From: Carettochelys insculpta
Taxonomy: Eukaryota; Chordata; Testudines; Carettochelyidae
Reading direction: 5' to 3'
NCBI RefSeq assembly: GCF_033958435.1
Contig: NC_134137.1
Location: 119,510,001 to 119,574,000 of the forward strand
Length of the DNA: 64,000 nt
The translations under genes and the position numbers were made by a program. Below are positions 47,098 through 58,262 of the stretch, piece by piece; position 1 is the first letter of the stretch; the number at the start of each line of letters is the position of its first letter. The notes beneath the pieces are model-generated. The model saw nothing but the letters and a program-made list of their open reading frames with translations. It searched no databases and was not told the origin of the DNA.

Positions 47098-47547
47098 GGC
47101 TGTGGCTACACTAGCCCCCCTGCTTTCGAAAGGAGGATGCTAATGAGCCACTTTGGCAGATGCTAATGAGGCGCTGCTATGAATTTGCAGTGCCTCATTA
47201 GCACAATGGCAGCCACGCACATTTTGAAAGTATCGCTTTCAAGACTCATGCTGCCGGTGTGGACAGGGGCCTTTCGAAAGGACACCCCCCTGGATTCTGA
47301 AAGCCCCTTCTTCCCACTTGGTTTTGGGAAGAAGGGGCTTTTAAAATCCCGGGAGGGGGTGTCTTTTTGAAAGGCCCCTGTCTACACCAGCAGTGTGCAT
47401 TTTGAAAGCAGCACTTTTGAAATGTGCACAGCCGCCATTATGTCAATGAGGCGCTGAATACTCATAGCAGCGCCTCATTAGCATCTGCCGAAGTGGCTCG
47501 TTAGCATCCCCCTTTTGAAAGGAGGGGGGCCTATTATAGCCACAGCC
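47098..47547. mobile_element. Fold-back DNA element (MITE), long near-palindrome, family A
   Basis: 450 bp. The ends GGCTGTGGCTACACTAG and, in reverse, GGCTGTGGCTATAATAG. Most of the left half is mirrored in the right half: ctttcgaaaggaggatgcta, tgctaatgaggcgctgctat, gtggacaggggcctttcgaa and ccccttcttccca all have inverse partners. The 3 bp tat flanks both sides (47095-47097, 47548-47550). Non-coding, and of the same type as 17882-18253. Confidence 0.8.
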
Positions 47548-48230
47548 TATGTGAAGGAACCCTAAATAATCACATCAGTGAAAACGGCCTTAGAAAAGGA
47601 GAGAAAAATCCTGGAGATTTCAAACATGTTAGCTATTTAAGCCACAAGATACAAAAAGCTGAGTCTCTAGGTAAGATAACTTATTCAAGAAGTGGACTTG
47701 ACAGAGCAGGAAAATTCACAAGGCCTGCTAGCTTTGCCTCAGTTAATACTCATTTCAAATTGCTCCAAGAAAGGACTGTGATAACTACATCATTGGCCAT
47801 TTCCTCATATTTTTCAAGCCGTACCACACTCAAAATCTCTGTAGACAGAGCATCTTGCACTCCTCACTAGTACTAGAAGTTTCAGTTGAAGCATTTACTT
47901 GTCCCAGAAGAATTATTATAAGACAGACTTTTAAAATAATACAAAGGAAGTGACCAAATAGAAAGCTTCTTTATGCTTGAGCTAGATCCACACAGCGACA
48001 CTGAAGAAGTCCCAAAAACATAAGACAAGCACTGGAGTCTCACAAAAAGAAAGTCTTCAATCCCAAGAAAAAAAGGGTAGCTAAAACATATCTAAATATA
48101 AAGTAGCACTCATAACTACTCCTTTACAAAAAAAATTAGAATACTGGACTGGACTGCAGGGAACAGATGAGTAAAGTCAGTAAGTAATGCTCTTTCCCTA
48201 GTCACCAAAGAAGTGATTGAGTGATATTCA
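47548..48230. other. Intron 1 sequence
   Basis: Nothing recognised. Confidence 0.5.
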
Positions 48231-48471
48231 GGCTGTCTAGCCTGCAGGCTTCTGTTGACAAAACTTCTACAGTCAGACTGCAGATCGGTCCTTGTTCCGC
48301 AAGGAAGAAGGGATGTCTCGACAGAGACGGGCTTTCCAATATTTGGACCCGTGTGGACAGGTCCAATGTCAGAAAAGCCTCTCCCGATAGAACCATTGGC
48401 AACAGATACACAAATTGCACAATGCATTTGTGTATCTTTTGCCAACAGTTCTTGACAATCTAGACACAGCC
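48231..48471. mobile_element. Short inverted-repeat DNA element
   Basis: It begins ggctgtctagcctgcaggc and ends, in reverse, ggctgtgtctagattgtca. The halves share inverted tracts (cttctgttgacaaaactt against the complement of tgccaacagttcttgac). Likely a MITE related to the fold-back family, but diverged. Confidence 0.5.
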
Positions 48472-50159
48472 GCAGAGAACAGTATTGATCTCAATAAGGC
48501 ACAGCACAAATGGCTCCATGGGCTGTCCTCCACAACTCAAAACACAAGTTTTGTTTTGTTTTTTTCTAAAATGGTTGAAGGAAGCAAATAAGAAACTAAG
48601 GCGGTACTTACAGTTTTGAATTTAAAAAAAAAAAAAATAAAGGACTCAAGAGTGACAATTCTGTGGCGCTAGTGCAGTGAGAGCAGGGGTGCACAAAGTG
48701 TGCGGCCTGACATTTTGTAAGGGTGGGGATGCATTGCAATTGGCTTCCCACCCCTCCCCAGCAGCTTCTTCTGCCTCCCCAGCTTTTTGATTTCTCCTGC
48801 CAGCCTCTTCCATAACTGCGTCACCAAGAGAACGTCCCTGCCACCACCACAGGGCCAATCAGAGTGCAAAGAGGCCCTGAGACAAGCGGGAAGGGGAGCG
48901 GGACAGGGCAGTCAGTGAGTTCACGGACTGATAAGGTACCCTTCTGGAGTCTTCCCCCCGCCCCCAAGCACTCCTCCCCCTTCAGGGCACTCCCTGGAGC
49001 CTCCCAGCACCCTCTCCCTGAGAATCCTAGCGCCTGAGCCCCTTCCCACATCCCTTCCTGTGGTCTTCCCACAGGCTTGTGGCGGGGGGGGGCAGCTAAT
49101 TACAGGGCTGAAAAGGAGAGCACAACCTAAACAGTTCGCTCCAGCTCAGGGGTGAGCAATCTCTTTTCCAACTGAAATTTCCAGGGGAATTTTAAACAGG
49201 GAAATCTTAACTACATAAAAACTGTATTATGTGCAGGACATTGTGATTAAGTCCCCAAACTCTGCAGACTGTTTAACAGGTTGGATCACAGAAATCCCTT
49301 TGGGGTTGTTCCCTGGTGTGCTGATCAAGCTGCTGATGCCCATCTTCCTGCTCTCTGGATCTCCCCATCACGCTGCCCTGTTGGGCCAGAAGTTCTGTTC
49401 TCCCACACCTAAGGCACAGAGTTGTGATTATGGGTCCCCTGCAGAGCAACACAGACTTTGAACCTGTTCAGCTTAGGAAAGGCTCAGCTACAAGGCCCAT
49501 TGACAGTACCTAAGAACCAACCCCCACTCCCCAAAAGGGACCAGAACCCCAAATAAATACAAATTCTTACCCTACATGGTGGTTCTAATCTCAGGTAAAA
49601 TGCTTCAAGCCAGAATTGATCTTTATACAGTAGGGATCTTAAACTCATGGTCCAGAGACCATCCGCGGCCCAGGCAATTCCACAATTAGACTCATGCACA
49701 GCTGCTGGCATGTGAATCCATGTAACCTTGGGGGGCATCCTGCAGCAACCTGTGGCTCAATGGGGTTCCACTTGTGGCCAGCAGCCACTCTCTCCCCCAT
49801 GTGCTTCTTGCACACTGAAGTATTGGAGCCCCTCGCTTCCTTGCTCCTCCCCATCCCTCAAAGCATCTTCAGACCGTGCGAATCACCTGATTCGCACTCC
49901 ATCCCCATGTCTCCTGGATTTGGGGCATTCCAGCTCTGGGAAGGAGGGGGAAGAGTGGGGATGGAGCACAAATCAGGCAGGTCACATGCTCCAAAGGTCA
50001 TGGGAAAGAAGAGCAGGAGCAATGAGATGTGGGGCTCCAGTGCCCCAGCATGCAAAAGGTGCGTGGGGATGGTGGCAGCCAGGGGTCCATAGGTTGCAGC
50101 TGGAACCCCTGCGGACAGCCAATTGCACTTAGGTTTTAAATTTAATCTCAAAAAGGTTA
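48472..50159. other. Intron 1, GC-richer stretch
   Basis: 48680-49100 and 49630-50110 are GC-richer and contain many overlapping reading frames without family resemblance. Starts such as caggggtgcacaaagtgtgcggcctg-like (48685) and gatcttaaactcatggtcca (49634) are reminiscent of hAT-type non-autonomous elements, but I could not fix both ends. Confidence 0.35.
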
Positions 50160-50329
50160 GCTGCAGCTACACATGAGCCCGTACTTTGAAATTCAACACT
50201 TTGGAGTCGCCGCAGGGGAGAATTAGCTTAATGAAGTGCTGCATATGCACCGCAGCACTTTGTTAATAATCTCCTGATACCCTACATACCATCCTCCCTT
50301 CGAAGTAGGGAGGTAGTGTAGACAAGCCC
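50160..50329. mobile_element. Short fold-back DNA element (MITE)
   Basis: It starts gctgcagctacacatgag and ends, in reverse, gggcttgtctacactacc. Internal tracts agtgctgcatatgcaccgca and gcagcactttgttaat form an inner inverted repeat. Same TIR type (GGC..GTCTACACTA) as the other fold-back copies. Confidence 0.65.
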
Positions 50330-52879
50330 TAAGTGTTAGTTTTGTGATAATGAGGAAACATAATATTGTCTAGTTGATCAAATTAAAGTTGGAAATAAAT
50401 TGTGGGTCATGAAGTGCCAGGAATTGGACTTGGTTGCATCACACTTGGATTACTGAATTCTGATCATGAACGGTTTTCTGGAGTTTTCCTGCTGATCTTT
50501 AGGTTTAGCAATCTGCATGGGATCTGAATTTGTTTTTTGGGATTGACGTCTCACTAGATAATTTTTTCTAAATTTTACATCATGAAAATAAAACTTTAAA
50601 AACAGAGACAATGAAGGATAGACTTCTCTTGCAAAAAAAAAAAAAGTCATTATCTTAATACTAATAGCACATTTGATGAAAGGTGTTAATCACAGCTCTA
50701 GTTAAGGTTGAGTCCATATTTATTTTCTAAGCCCCAATTCTCCTAAAGTGAAAACTGGGGAAATTATGACATTGGAAGAAACTTGTACATGTTCCATTGA
50801 GAGAGAAAGGATTTCAGTAAAACCTGACAAGATAGAGAGAAAAGGGGTTGGATGTCTTTGTTAAGGATTCTAAACATTCATCCCTTCAGTGAAGGAGTAC
50901 AAACTCAAAAAAACTTTTCCCAGACATCCCTTAAAAGGCCCTCAATGAAAGAAGGGGAAAGCTAGATGTGTTATCCCCGGTATTTTAAGAAAAACAAATG
51001 CTTATTAGCCCCTCTTCTGCACACATGCTACTGTTCAGACCATATTTATGTATCACAAAAATGAGGGCAAATCCTTTAGAAATCTTTCAGTTAGAGCATT
51101 ACTATTAAAAATAATATCCAAAAACAGATTAATACCCAAATTGTTGCAGTATTTCAGTATTAAGGTCATACAATAATTAGAGCAAATCCACAAAGGGTGA
51201 CACTTCCAATAATATTTGAAAATATTCAAATACTAGTAGCAGAGAAAGCATCCACAGACAATTTATTGAAATAGATACAATTTGAGAAGTTGTAGTTATT
51301 ACAAGACAGTACCATCAGAACTTTATATAGTACATTTACAGAGTTAGCAAATAAGTTACTTTCTCTAGCAGAACGAAGCTTCCATTTTGCTACTGTTCTG
51401 GCAGGCTGGAAAATGTGGACAAAATATGTCTCCTTTTTGTCTCACTCAATAACTAGGTCTACTCTGTAAATGTACATTGGTATAACTACATTGACCATTG
51501 GTGTGAAAAATCCACACTGACAGTCACAGCAACCTAATCCGCAGAGCAGGAAGCACTATTACACCAAAAGGACTTCTCCCATCAACATAATCTACCTGCA
51601 GGAGACTAAATAGCTAATTACACTGATGATGGGAAAGCTTCTGTCAACATAGTAGCATCTTCACTGAAGTCCTATGCCAGCAAGCTGCAAACAAGGCAGG
51701 CGTTCAGCCTCTAGCAGCAACCAAGTACTTTGTACCAATGATCAAAGCCTGGGGGCAGATACATAAACCTGTATAAGCCTCTGAAGACATCATTCAGCTG
51801 ATGGAAGAACTGACAGGATAGAAGCAAGGAAGAGCATGTATTTCTAGGAACTGCAAGAGGGAGAAGACAGAGAGAGAGAGAGACACTCCTCCATGAAAGA
51901 TAATGATGAGACAACCTGCTCACTATCTTCTGGGTGATCTCTCTCCAGAGAGCAGTCATTTCTTCTGAGGCAGAAAGGGGCAACAATTTTTAATGGGGGA
52001 GCACTCCAAAATTTTGGGAAGTAGTCAAAGGCTGCACTTATCTATGGAGGTGGTGTATGGTCTGGAGGTTGGCTGCAGAAGGGAGGTAGGGGTGCAAGAG
52101 AGAACGTGGGGTTTGGGTGAAGGAGGAGTGTGTGGCCTGGGGCAGATGATTGGCAGAAGGGTGCAGGAGAGAATTCTGGGTAAGGGGTGTAAGAGGAGGT
52201 GAAGGGTCTAGAAAGGACTTGTGATCTCAGAGTGTGGGGATGCAGAGGGTTTGGGTTGTGACCTGGAGCAGGGATTTGGGATGCAGGGTCCAGGAGGGAG
52301 TATGGGTACAGGTGAGGATTTTGACTGGGGGGGAGGGATGTAGGGAGAATGCAGAGTGTGGGAAGAACTTGTGACAGAGGGCAAAGGGCAGGGTGCAGTG
52401 TATGTCACTCTGAGATTTGGAAAACACACCCCTAGGCAATACAGTCACATTTATCTAACCCCAGGTCTACCAAATGCTTTATCAACAGAAGGCCTTCTCC
52501 CACTGACATAACTACCGCTGCTCAAGCTGGTCTATGCTACAGCTTAAGTCAGTGTAACTTATATTGCTCGTAGGTGTGAAAGATCTCCCTCTTCAGCAAC
52601 CCACATTATGCTGATCTAGTGCCAGCACATATAGCCTGTATGTTGGCAGGAGTCACTTCCCCACCCAGCACAGCTTCTGCTTCTCAAAGGGCTGGAGAAA
52701 GGACGCTGATTGGAGCGCCCGCCCCTGGCCAACATAGCAGGGCAGTGCCCACTTGCCCTCGGGAGGGGCAGTACCTAGACAGTCAGGTGAGCGTCTGAGC
52801 AGCACCGTTTCAGCCCTGTCAGTGGAGACAACTCCCAAACAGCTCCCGGCTCCTAAGGGCTGGACCCTGCTTGGTTGCA
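50330..52879. other. Intron 1, exon-1-proximal part
   Basis: AT-rich to about 51900. Then a G-rich, repetitive purine strand (52030-52420, ggtg/gggt-type units) on the plus strand. Old DNA-transposon remnants are suspected at 51455-51710 and 52460-52640 (ctacattgacc- and ctgacataa-type blocks), but I cannot classify them. Confidence 0.4.
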
Positions 52880-53168
52880 GCTGCTGGGCAGGAGCAGAGA
52901 AGGCAGCGCTCCTGCTGTGCCCCGTTCCCAACCTCCGGGGCAGCGGCCAGGCGGGACTTTGGCTCTCCCGCACGGGGATGGGCTCTTCTCCCGCTCGGCG
53001 AGCCCTAGGCACGTCTCGTCCCATCCCCCTACCCGCTTTCCTCCCCTTCCCGAGCCTCCCTCCCATCCAGGCCAGGACCCTCCATCAGCCGGCCCACGCC
53101 CGCCAGGCGCTCAGGGCCCAGACACTCCACCGACAGACGGCGGGGCTCGCGCACTGCCGGGCCGTTAC

Positions 53169-53244
53169 CTTCGCTCTTGCCGAGGATGCGGCAGCACAGG
53201 TTCTGCAGCAGAACGTTAGGGGACTTCTGATCCGGACACGCCAT
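53169..53244 (-). CDS. TUBGCP3: TUBGCP3 exon 1 (start codon)
   Basis: Coding part 76 nt, codons 1-25 plus one base. It reads [20 protein letters not shown] and then LGKSE. The ATG has a strong context, with A at -3 and G at +4. The donor is G|GTAACG. The [21 protein letters not shown] block is the N-terminus of vertebrate GCP3. GCP3 is a core subunit of the gamma-tubulin small complex and ring complex, which nucleates microtubules at centrosomes and spindles. With exons 2-9 it gives 345 codons in a continuous frame. Confidence 0.97.
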
Positions 53245-53316
53245 CCTCACCCCAGGGCGGGGCACCTGCCTCTGCGCGCGCCGCGCCTAACGGCTACCGC
53301 CGCCCGTTACCTAGGG

Positions 53317-53325
53317 CGCCATTTT
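53317..53325 (-). promoter_or_regulatory. YY1-like site
   Basis: On the minus strand this reads AAAATGGCG, the core of the YY1 consensus (AAnATGGCG). It lies about 75 bp upstream of the start codon, in the sense orientation commonly seen just downstream of transcription starts in housekeeping genes. Confidence 0.5.
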
Positions 53326-53412
53326 AACAGAACCCGCGGAAAAGAACGGCCGCAGTTGGCGCCCACAATGCCCCTCTGCGCGGGGCGACCCGGAGCGTGC
53401 AGCGCCGAACAC

Positions 53413-53420
53413 CTTCCGGC
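53413..53420 (-). promoter_or_regulatory. ETS/GABP-like site
   Basis: On the minus strand this reads CCGGAAGG, an ETS-family core in the CpG-rich promoter, about 170 bp upstream of the start codon. Confidence 0.4.
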
Positions 53421-53640
53421 CGCCTCGCACCGCCGCGGCGCCGAGGTTCCGGGGCACAAATTGACCCCTGAGCCGCTCAGCCCCAGCCTGACCCGTAGGG
53501 CCGCACGCAGAGCCCGTTTCCATCGCAGGGGGCGGCTGCGGTTAGCACAGAAGTCGGGAGTGTTCAGAGCCCTTCGGTGCGGATGGCAGGGGGAAAGGGC
53601 TACGGGACCCCAGCCAGATCCGGACTCTTTTGCATCCCTC

Positions 53641-54479
53641 CCACGTGGTGCCACCCAACCAGTTGTATACTATTACCGACTCCACCACTACACAATTATG
53701 TCACGACAGTGTGATGTCACCAAGGCGTGTCACGACACAAACGAGGCCCGGCCCAAATGCGAACTATGCAGGCCCCCTCCGGCAATTGCCAAATTCCAAG
53801 ATTTCTGTTTCCATGAGCGAACTGGGACGAAACAATCCAAACCGTGTACCCAGGGAGCTCCCTACAGCTCAGCTGTGCGATTTATACTACACAGTAGACC
53901 ACGATTCCTGCCAAAGCTAAAATGGTCAATTTTACTCTAACACCCACCAAAAAGAAACATTTTGATTATTTCATGTCATGTGCTTGCTATCAATTCTGCA
54001 TCCTGTGAAATCTGTTCCATGTTGTGCAATGAGAATTTTTTGACAAAATTGTTCCATTGGGAGAAATTCAACTGTCCTCAGTACGAACAAGGTTGTGGCC
54101 CAAAAGAGAATGCCATCTCATGCCTGTGGTGTTGCCTATTAGCAGCTCACCCCAGACTGGGTCCTGTGGGAGAGCATCCCAGCCACTCCTCATTTCTGGC
54201 CCTATGGATTCTCTATAGGCCCCCAACCCCATGTGTCTTTCCAACTGCCTCCCCCTCATCACCATAGCCAGCTGCCCCCATTGCAGCCAGTCCTCTTCTG
54301 GACTACCCCAAGACACTGTCTGTGCTTCATTTCCCCACCCTTTTGTCCCACCCCGATACAATGTGGAGGGACCTTTTACCAACAGTGGGCAGGTGGGAAA
54401 CCTCAGTGGACTAGTTTGTATTTGCCCTTAGCTCCACAGCCCACTGGGGACATCAGTTGACACATCTTCCATGGAGCTG
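53641..54479. other. Upstream intergenic sequence
   Basis: A CACGTG E-box occurs at 53642-53647, and the 10-mer tgtcacgaca occurs twice (53699-53708, 53728-53737) around a CRE-like tgatgtca. No coding gene is supported. Plus-strand sequence after 54080 may be decayed LINE continuing into the next feature. Confidence 0.4.
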
Positions 54480-55110
54480 CGAGCATGGATGTGTACCTGG
54501 CATGATTCATCCTGTCCTTTAAGCCTGTGAAACAAGGGAGACCCTGGCACATATCTACCTTGAGTGCACCAGATTGCAGCCCCTCTTCTATCTCCTCCAA
54601 AACCTCTTATTGAGGTTCTGGCTCTGTTTTTCCCCTCAACTGTTAATTTATGCACAGCCGATCTATGGCCCCACAAAGTCACAAGACCTCCTCATCAACC
54701 TCCTGGATATGGCCAAGGTGGCTATTCATAACATCAAGAGGCTGAGGGAGAGGCCTGCAACTGAGGGGCCAGTATATGTTTCTTTAGTCATTCAAACATC
54801 CCAGCAGACTTCCTTGGGGCAGCATCTTCTGGCTCCCTTGATGCTTTCAAGGAACAGTGAGTCTGGGACTGTCTGCTCGGCATCATCATCCAGCTCCCTT
54901 GTTTTGTCCCTTTGACTGTCACAACACCTATCCCTCTTTCATTTTTCTCACGCAATTAACTGGTTTCCTGAGCTCAGTGGATCCTGCCTGTACGCTATGG
55001 AAAGATCCTGAAGCCTCTTATTGCAGCCTTCATGACCTCTGGCGTTTGGACTCCTTCTTGGTTAGAGATTATGTAGTCCCACCACTTAATAGTGATGTTG
55101 AGTAGAAAAG
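54480..55110 (+). mobile_element. Non-LTR retrotransposon 3' coding fragment, clade unassigned
   Basis: The plus strand reads ETLAHIYLECTRLQPLFYLL near 54538-54597 and then RFWLCFSPQLLIYAQPIYGP and TKSQDLLINLLDMAKVAIHN to about 54735. The H-x-x-LEC-x-RLQPLF block followed by FWLxFSPxLLIY is a recurrent C-terminal segment of turtle LINE polyproteins as I recall them. A later LWRLDSFLVRDYVVPPLN (about 55040-55095) may be its end. Frames are broken. The named clade is not clear to me. Confidence 0.55.
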
Positions 55111-55124
55111 TTAAAGAGAGACAT

Positions 55125-55161
55125 TTCGGTCTCCAGCTACTGTTAGTAGCTGGAGACTGAA
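55125..55161. repeat. Hairpin-forming palindrome
   Basis: The arm gtctccagctact (55129-55141) pairs perfectly with agtagctggagac (55145-55157) across the loop gtt, and the stem extends to 17 pairs with one G-T. It lies just after the LINE fragment end, so it may be part of a retroelement tail. Confidence 0.7.
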
Positions 55162-56108
55162 GCTGACCAGAAAGATGGAAATGTCAGGCTTTTCACTTTC
55201 CTCTGGAAGACAAGGATGTGTATGCATCACCCCATCAGATGGGTTATAGCAGAATCTTTCATCCCTATGCCCTGGTAATGGCTCTCACCTTGACCAGAAC
55301 ACTAGGGAAACTAGCAGTAAAACAGGAATCTCTACTTGACCTAAGGAACAAGTGTCTGTAGCTAAGATCTGAAATTGACCATAGACCATGTAGACACTGC
55401 AAAGATGTCGCACATAATACATACTGACAAGTGGATTATATTTTCATCTTTGCAAACTACTGCATGTGTGCACCTGCTGTTAAAATGGACTAAGGGTCCA
55501 TTCCTGGAAATTCTTACTCGTAGGAGTTATCTTTACTAAATTATAGAGGGAGGAAGAAGTAACCCATATATTTACATTGCCTAACGCTATCCAATGTTAA
55601 AGATTCTTGCAACCAACATTTGAGAACCTCTAAAACATCCATTATTTGCAGCAGAGCTCTGAAGTCAACTTAAAGAAAGCTCTCAGAATAGATACTTTTT
55701 CACCTGAAAATCTGTTCTGGTTTAACTGAGTTATAAACTGTAAAAATTTAATATTTCCTGTATCAAACTTGCATTCCTGAGAACATTTTGAAATAATATA
55801 AAAACTGAACTTGAACAAGACCCAAGACTATATTCAGGTCACCAAAGCAGGAGCAAGAGCCTTTGCTGTACCAGTGGTGAAGGAAGAGCAAGATGGCTGA
55901 GCTAGGCTGCTTCCCTGCCCTGAACACCAACTGTGAGCTGGCATGACACATAGCCCTAGAATCCCATCTTTTCCTAATCACAGGGAAGATCTGCCACCTC
56001 GGGGAGATTAGACAGAGCTGAACCAGCATTCCCCTGAATAGCCTGTGGAACTAATAGTCCATCACACCTGCCTCTTCAAATCAGGAACATAAGCAGAATA
56101 TACACACA
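55162..56108. other. Intergenic sequence
   Basis: Nothing recognised. Confidence 0.5.
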
Positions 56109-56286
56109 CACACCCCTCCTAGAGCTGGAAGAGACCTCAAAAGGTCATCTAGTCCAGACCCCTGCCCTCTTGGCAGGACCAAGCACCATCCCTGATATCT
56201 ATTTGCCCTAATCAGCCTCCTCAAGGATCAAACTCACAACCTTGGGCTTAGCCAGCCAATGCTCAAACCACTGAGCTATCCCTCCC
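56109..56286 (-). mobile_element. tRNA-derived SINE with CR1-like tail (Cry I-like)
   Basis: On the minus strand the head reads gagggatagctcagtggttt, then gagcattggctggctaagcc and aaggttgtgagtttgatcc (A-box- and B-box-like). The 3' end has a CR1-like aggtctcttccagctctagg tail (56110-56135). This pairing of a tRNA-Lys-like head with a CR1 tail is the Cry I arrangement of cryptodiran turtles. The middle is typical, with gcaggaccaagcacc in the CR1-like part. Confidence 0.8.
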
Positions 56287-56679
56287 TTATGATGTATCAT
56301 AATTATAATTTATAATTTTCCCTTACTTCCAGCTAATGTAGTTAATGCCATAATTCAGGGGCAACATTCTGCTCTGAAGTGCTGAATTTTCAAGGTCCAA
56401 ACCCTGCTGATAATACGTGGTATGGGAGTTGTTACGTTTGTACATAAAATCAGTTTTTACCTAATTCTTTAAAAAATTAAAAATCTATAACAATGATAAA
56501 AGGAAATTTAGTTTGCAAATTCAAGCACTCAAAAGTTGGAAATGCCATTTTTGTTATGTTTGCAACCTTAATTCAGTTCTCTTGTGTGTATGCATTATGA
56601 CACAGTTTTTAGTAAGATGATCATGTAACACTTTTTCCTCAAACTTTTTCTTCCTTCGGTACACCTCAGCCCCTGCAAA
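56287..56679. other. Intergenic sequence
   Basis: AT-rich, nothing recognised. Confidence 0.5.
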
Positions 56680-58262
56680 ATCATGAAGCAAGTCTTCAAA
56701 GAAATCCAGTTTGATACACTTGGAGAGGAAGGTGATCAAGAACAGTCAGAATGGAGTTACCAAAGACAAATGATGTCTGACCAACCTAACAGCCTTCTGT
56801 GATGAGATAACAGACTCTGTGAGTATGGGGAAAGTCGTGGACATGCTATGCCTTAACTTTAGCAAAGCTTTTGATATAGTCTCCCACATTATTCTTGCTA
56901 AAAAGTTAAAAATGTATGGCTTGGAGAAATGGACTCCAAAATGTCAGGCTCAATGGCTTGATGACCAATTGGCAGCCTGTATCAAATGGAGTGCCCCAGA
57001 GGTTGGTTGGTCCTGAGGATGGTTTTGTTCAAAATCATTCATGATCTGAATGAGGGAATAGATTGCATATTTGCAAATTACACTAAGCTGAAGGAAGAGG
57101 GAGATATGCTGGAGGGTAGGCATAAGGCCTATACTAACTCCTGCACTTAGGACATAAGCTAGAGTGATGTGGTGGTGCACAAGGGGTCATATGCAATCTT
57201 TCCCTCCACACACTCACTATCAGTGCCAGACCACACCACACCACTTCCACTGAATACAGTAGTGGTCATACCCCTCTCCTAGAGTGGTGCAGTTGAAGAG
57301 CAGCACAAGCTAGAGCAGCTCATGCTGCTCTTCTGCCGTGCCGCTCTGGGGGTGGGAAGGGACTGCCCCCATACTCACTGGAAGCAGTGTGGCATTTCTG
57401 AAGGAAGAGACAGGTGGGGGCCAAGCAGGGAAGGGTTAAAGGAGGGGTAGGGCTTGTGGTATGGCTGTGAGGGGTCATGAAGCTCATGTCCCCCACCCCA
57501 AAGTCTCTCACTAGTCATCAGTGAACAGAAGAATCCCATGCAATGCTACAGGCTGGGGACAGACTAGATAAGTGGCAGTTCTGCAGAAAAGGACAGTAGA
57601 CAAGAAGCTGGGAAGGTGTCAGCCCTTGTTGCCAAGAAGGCTAATAGCATATTGGGCTCATTAGTAGGAGCATTGCCGGTAGATTGAAGGAATGATTATT
57701 CCCCTCTATTGAGAAGTGGTGAGGCCATATCTGGAGTGTTGCATCCAGTTTGGTTGTCCCTCACTACAGAAAATGTCTAGGCAAATTGGAGAGAGTCAGT
57801 GGAGGGCAACAAAAATGATTAGGGTCCTGGGGCACATGACTTATAAGGAGAGGCTGAGGGAAACTGGGCTTTTATACTCTGCTGAAGAGAAAAATGAGGG
57901 AGGATTTGATAGTATCCTTCGACTACCTGAAGGAGAGTTCCAAAGGGGATAGACACAGACTATTTTCAGCGCTGACAGAAGACAGAACAAGAAGCAATGT
58001 GGAAGGTCTAGGTAGGATATTCTCAAGTTGTAGTGTCTAGTTTGGGTATTAGGAAAACTACTTCACTAGGAGGATGGTGTAGCATTGGAATGGGTTGCCA
58101 AAGAAGATGGTGAAATCTCAATCCTTACAGTTTTTTTAAAACCAGGCTTGACAAAGCCATGGCTGGGATTATTTAGTTGGTGTTGGTCCTGCTTGGAACA
58201 AGGGGTTGGACTAGATGACCTCCTGAGGTCTCTTCCAACCTTAATCTTCTATGATTCCATGA
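56680..58262 (+). mobile_element. CR1 LINE fragment, about 1.6 kb
   Basis: It starts in the reverse transcriptase: ggtgatcaagaacagtcaga, then the LNFSKAFDIVSH block at about 56850-56890 (RT motif A) and the gagtgccccagaggt region. It runs to the CR1 3' end with ggttggactagatgacctcc, ctcttccaacc and tctatgattccatgat. GC-rich insertion-like sequence interrupts it at about 57180-57520. Truncated 5', with broken frames. Confidence 0.85.

Larger units (their letters stand above)
52880..53640 (-). promoter_or_regulatory. TUBGCP3: CpG-rich promoter of TUBGCP3
   Basis: CpG-dense sequence covers exon 1 and its flanks, in contrast with the AT-rich surroundings. There is no TATA box at a sensible distance, which fits a housekeeping CpG-island promoter. 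YY1-like and ETS-like motifs lie 75-175 bp upstream of the start codon. The transcription start cannot be fixed from sequence. A 395-codon open frame on the plus strand through this stretch is an artefact of GC richness. Confidence 0.75.

Noticed and set aside
52753..53940. 395-codon open frame on the plus strand across the promoter
   Set aside because: It is antisense to TUBGCP3 exon 1, lies in CpG-rich DNA where stops are rare, has Pro/Arg/Ala-biased composition and no recognisable domain. Treated as a composition artefact.
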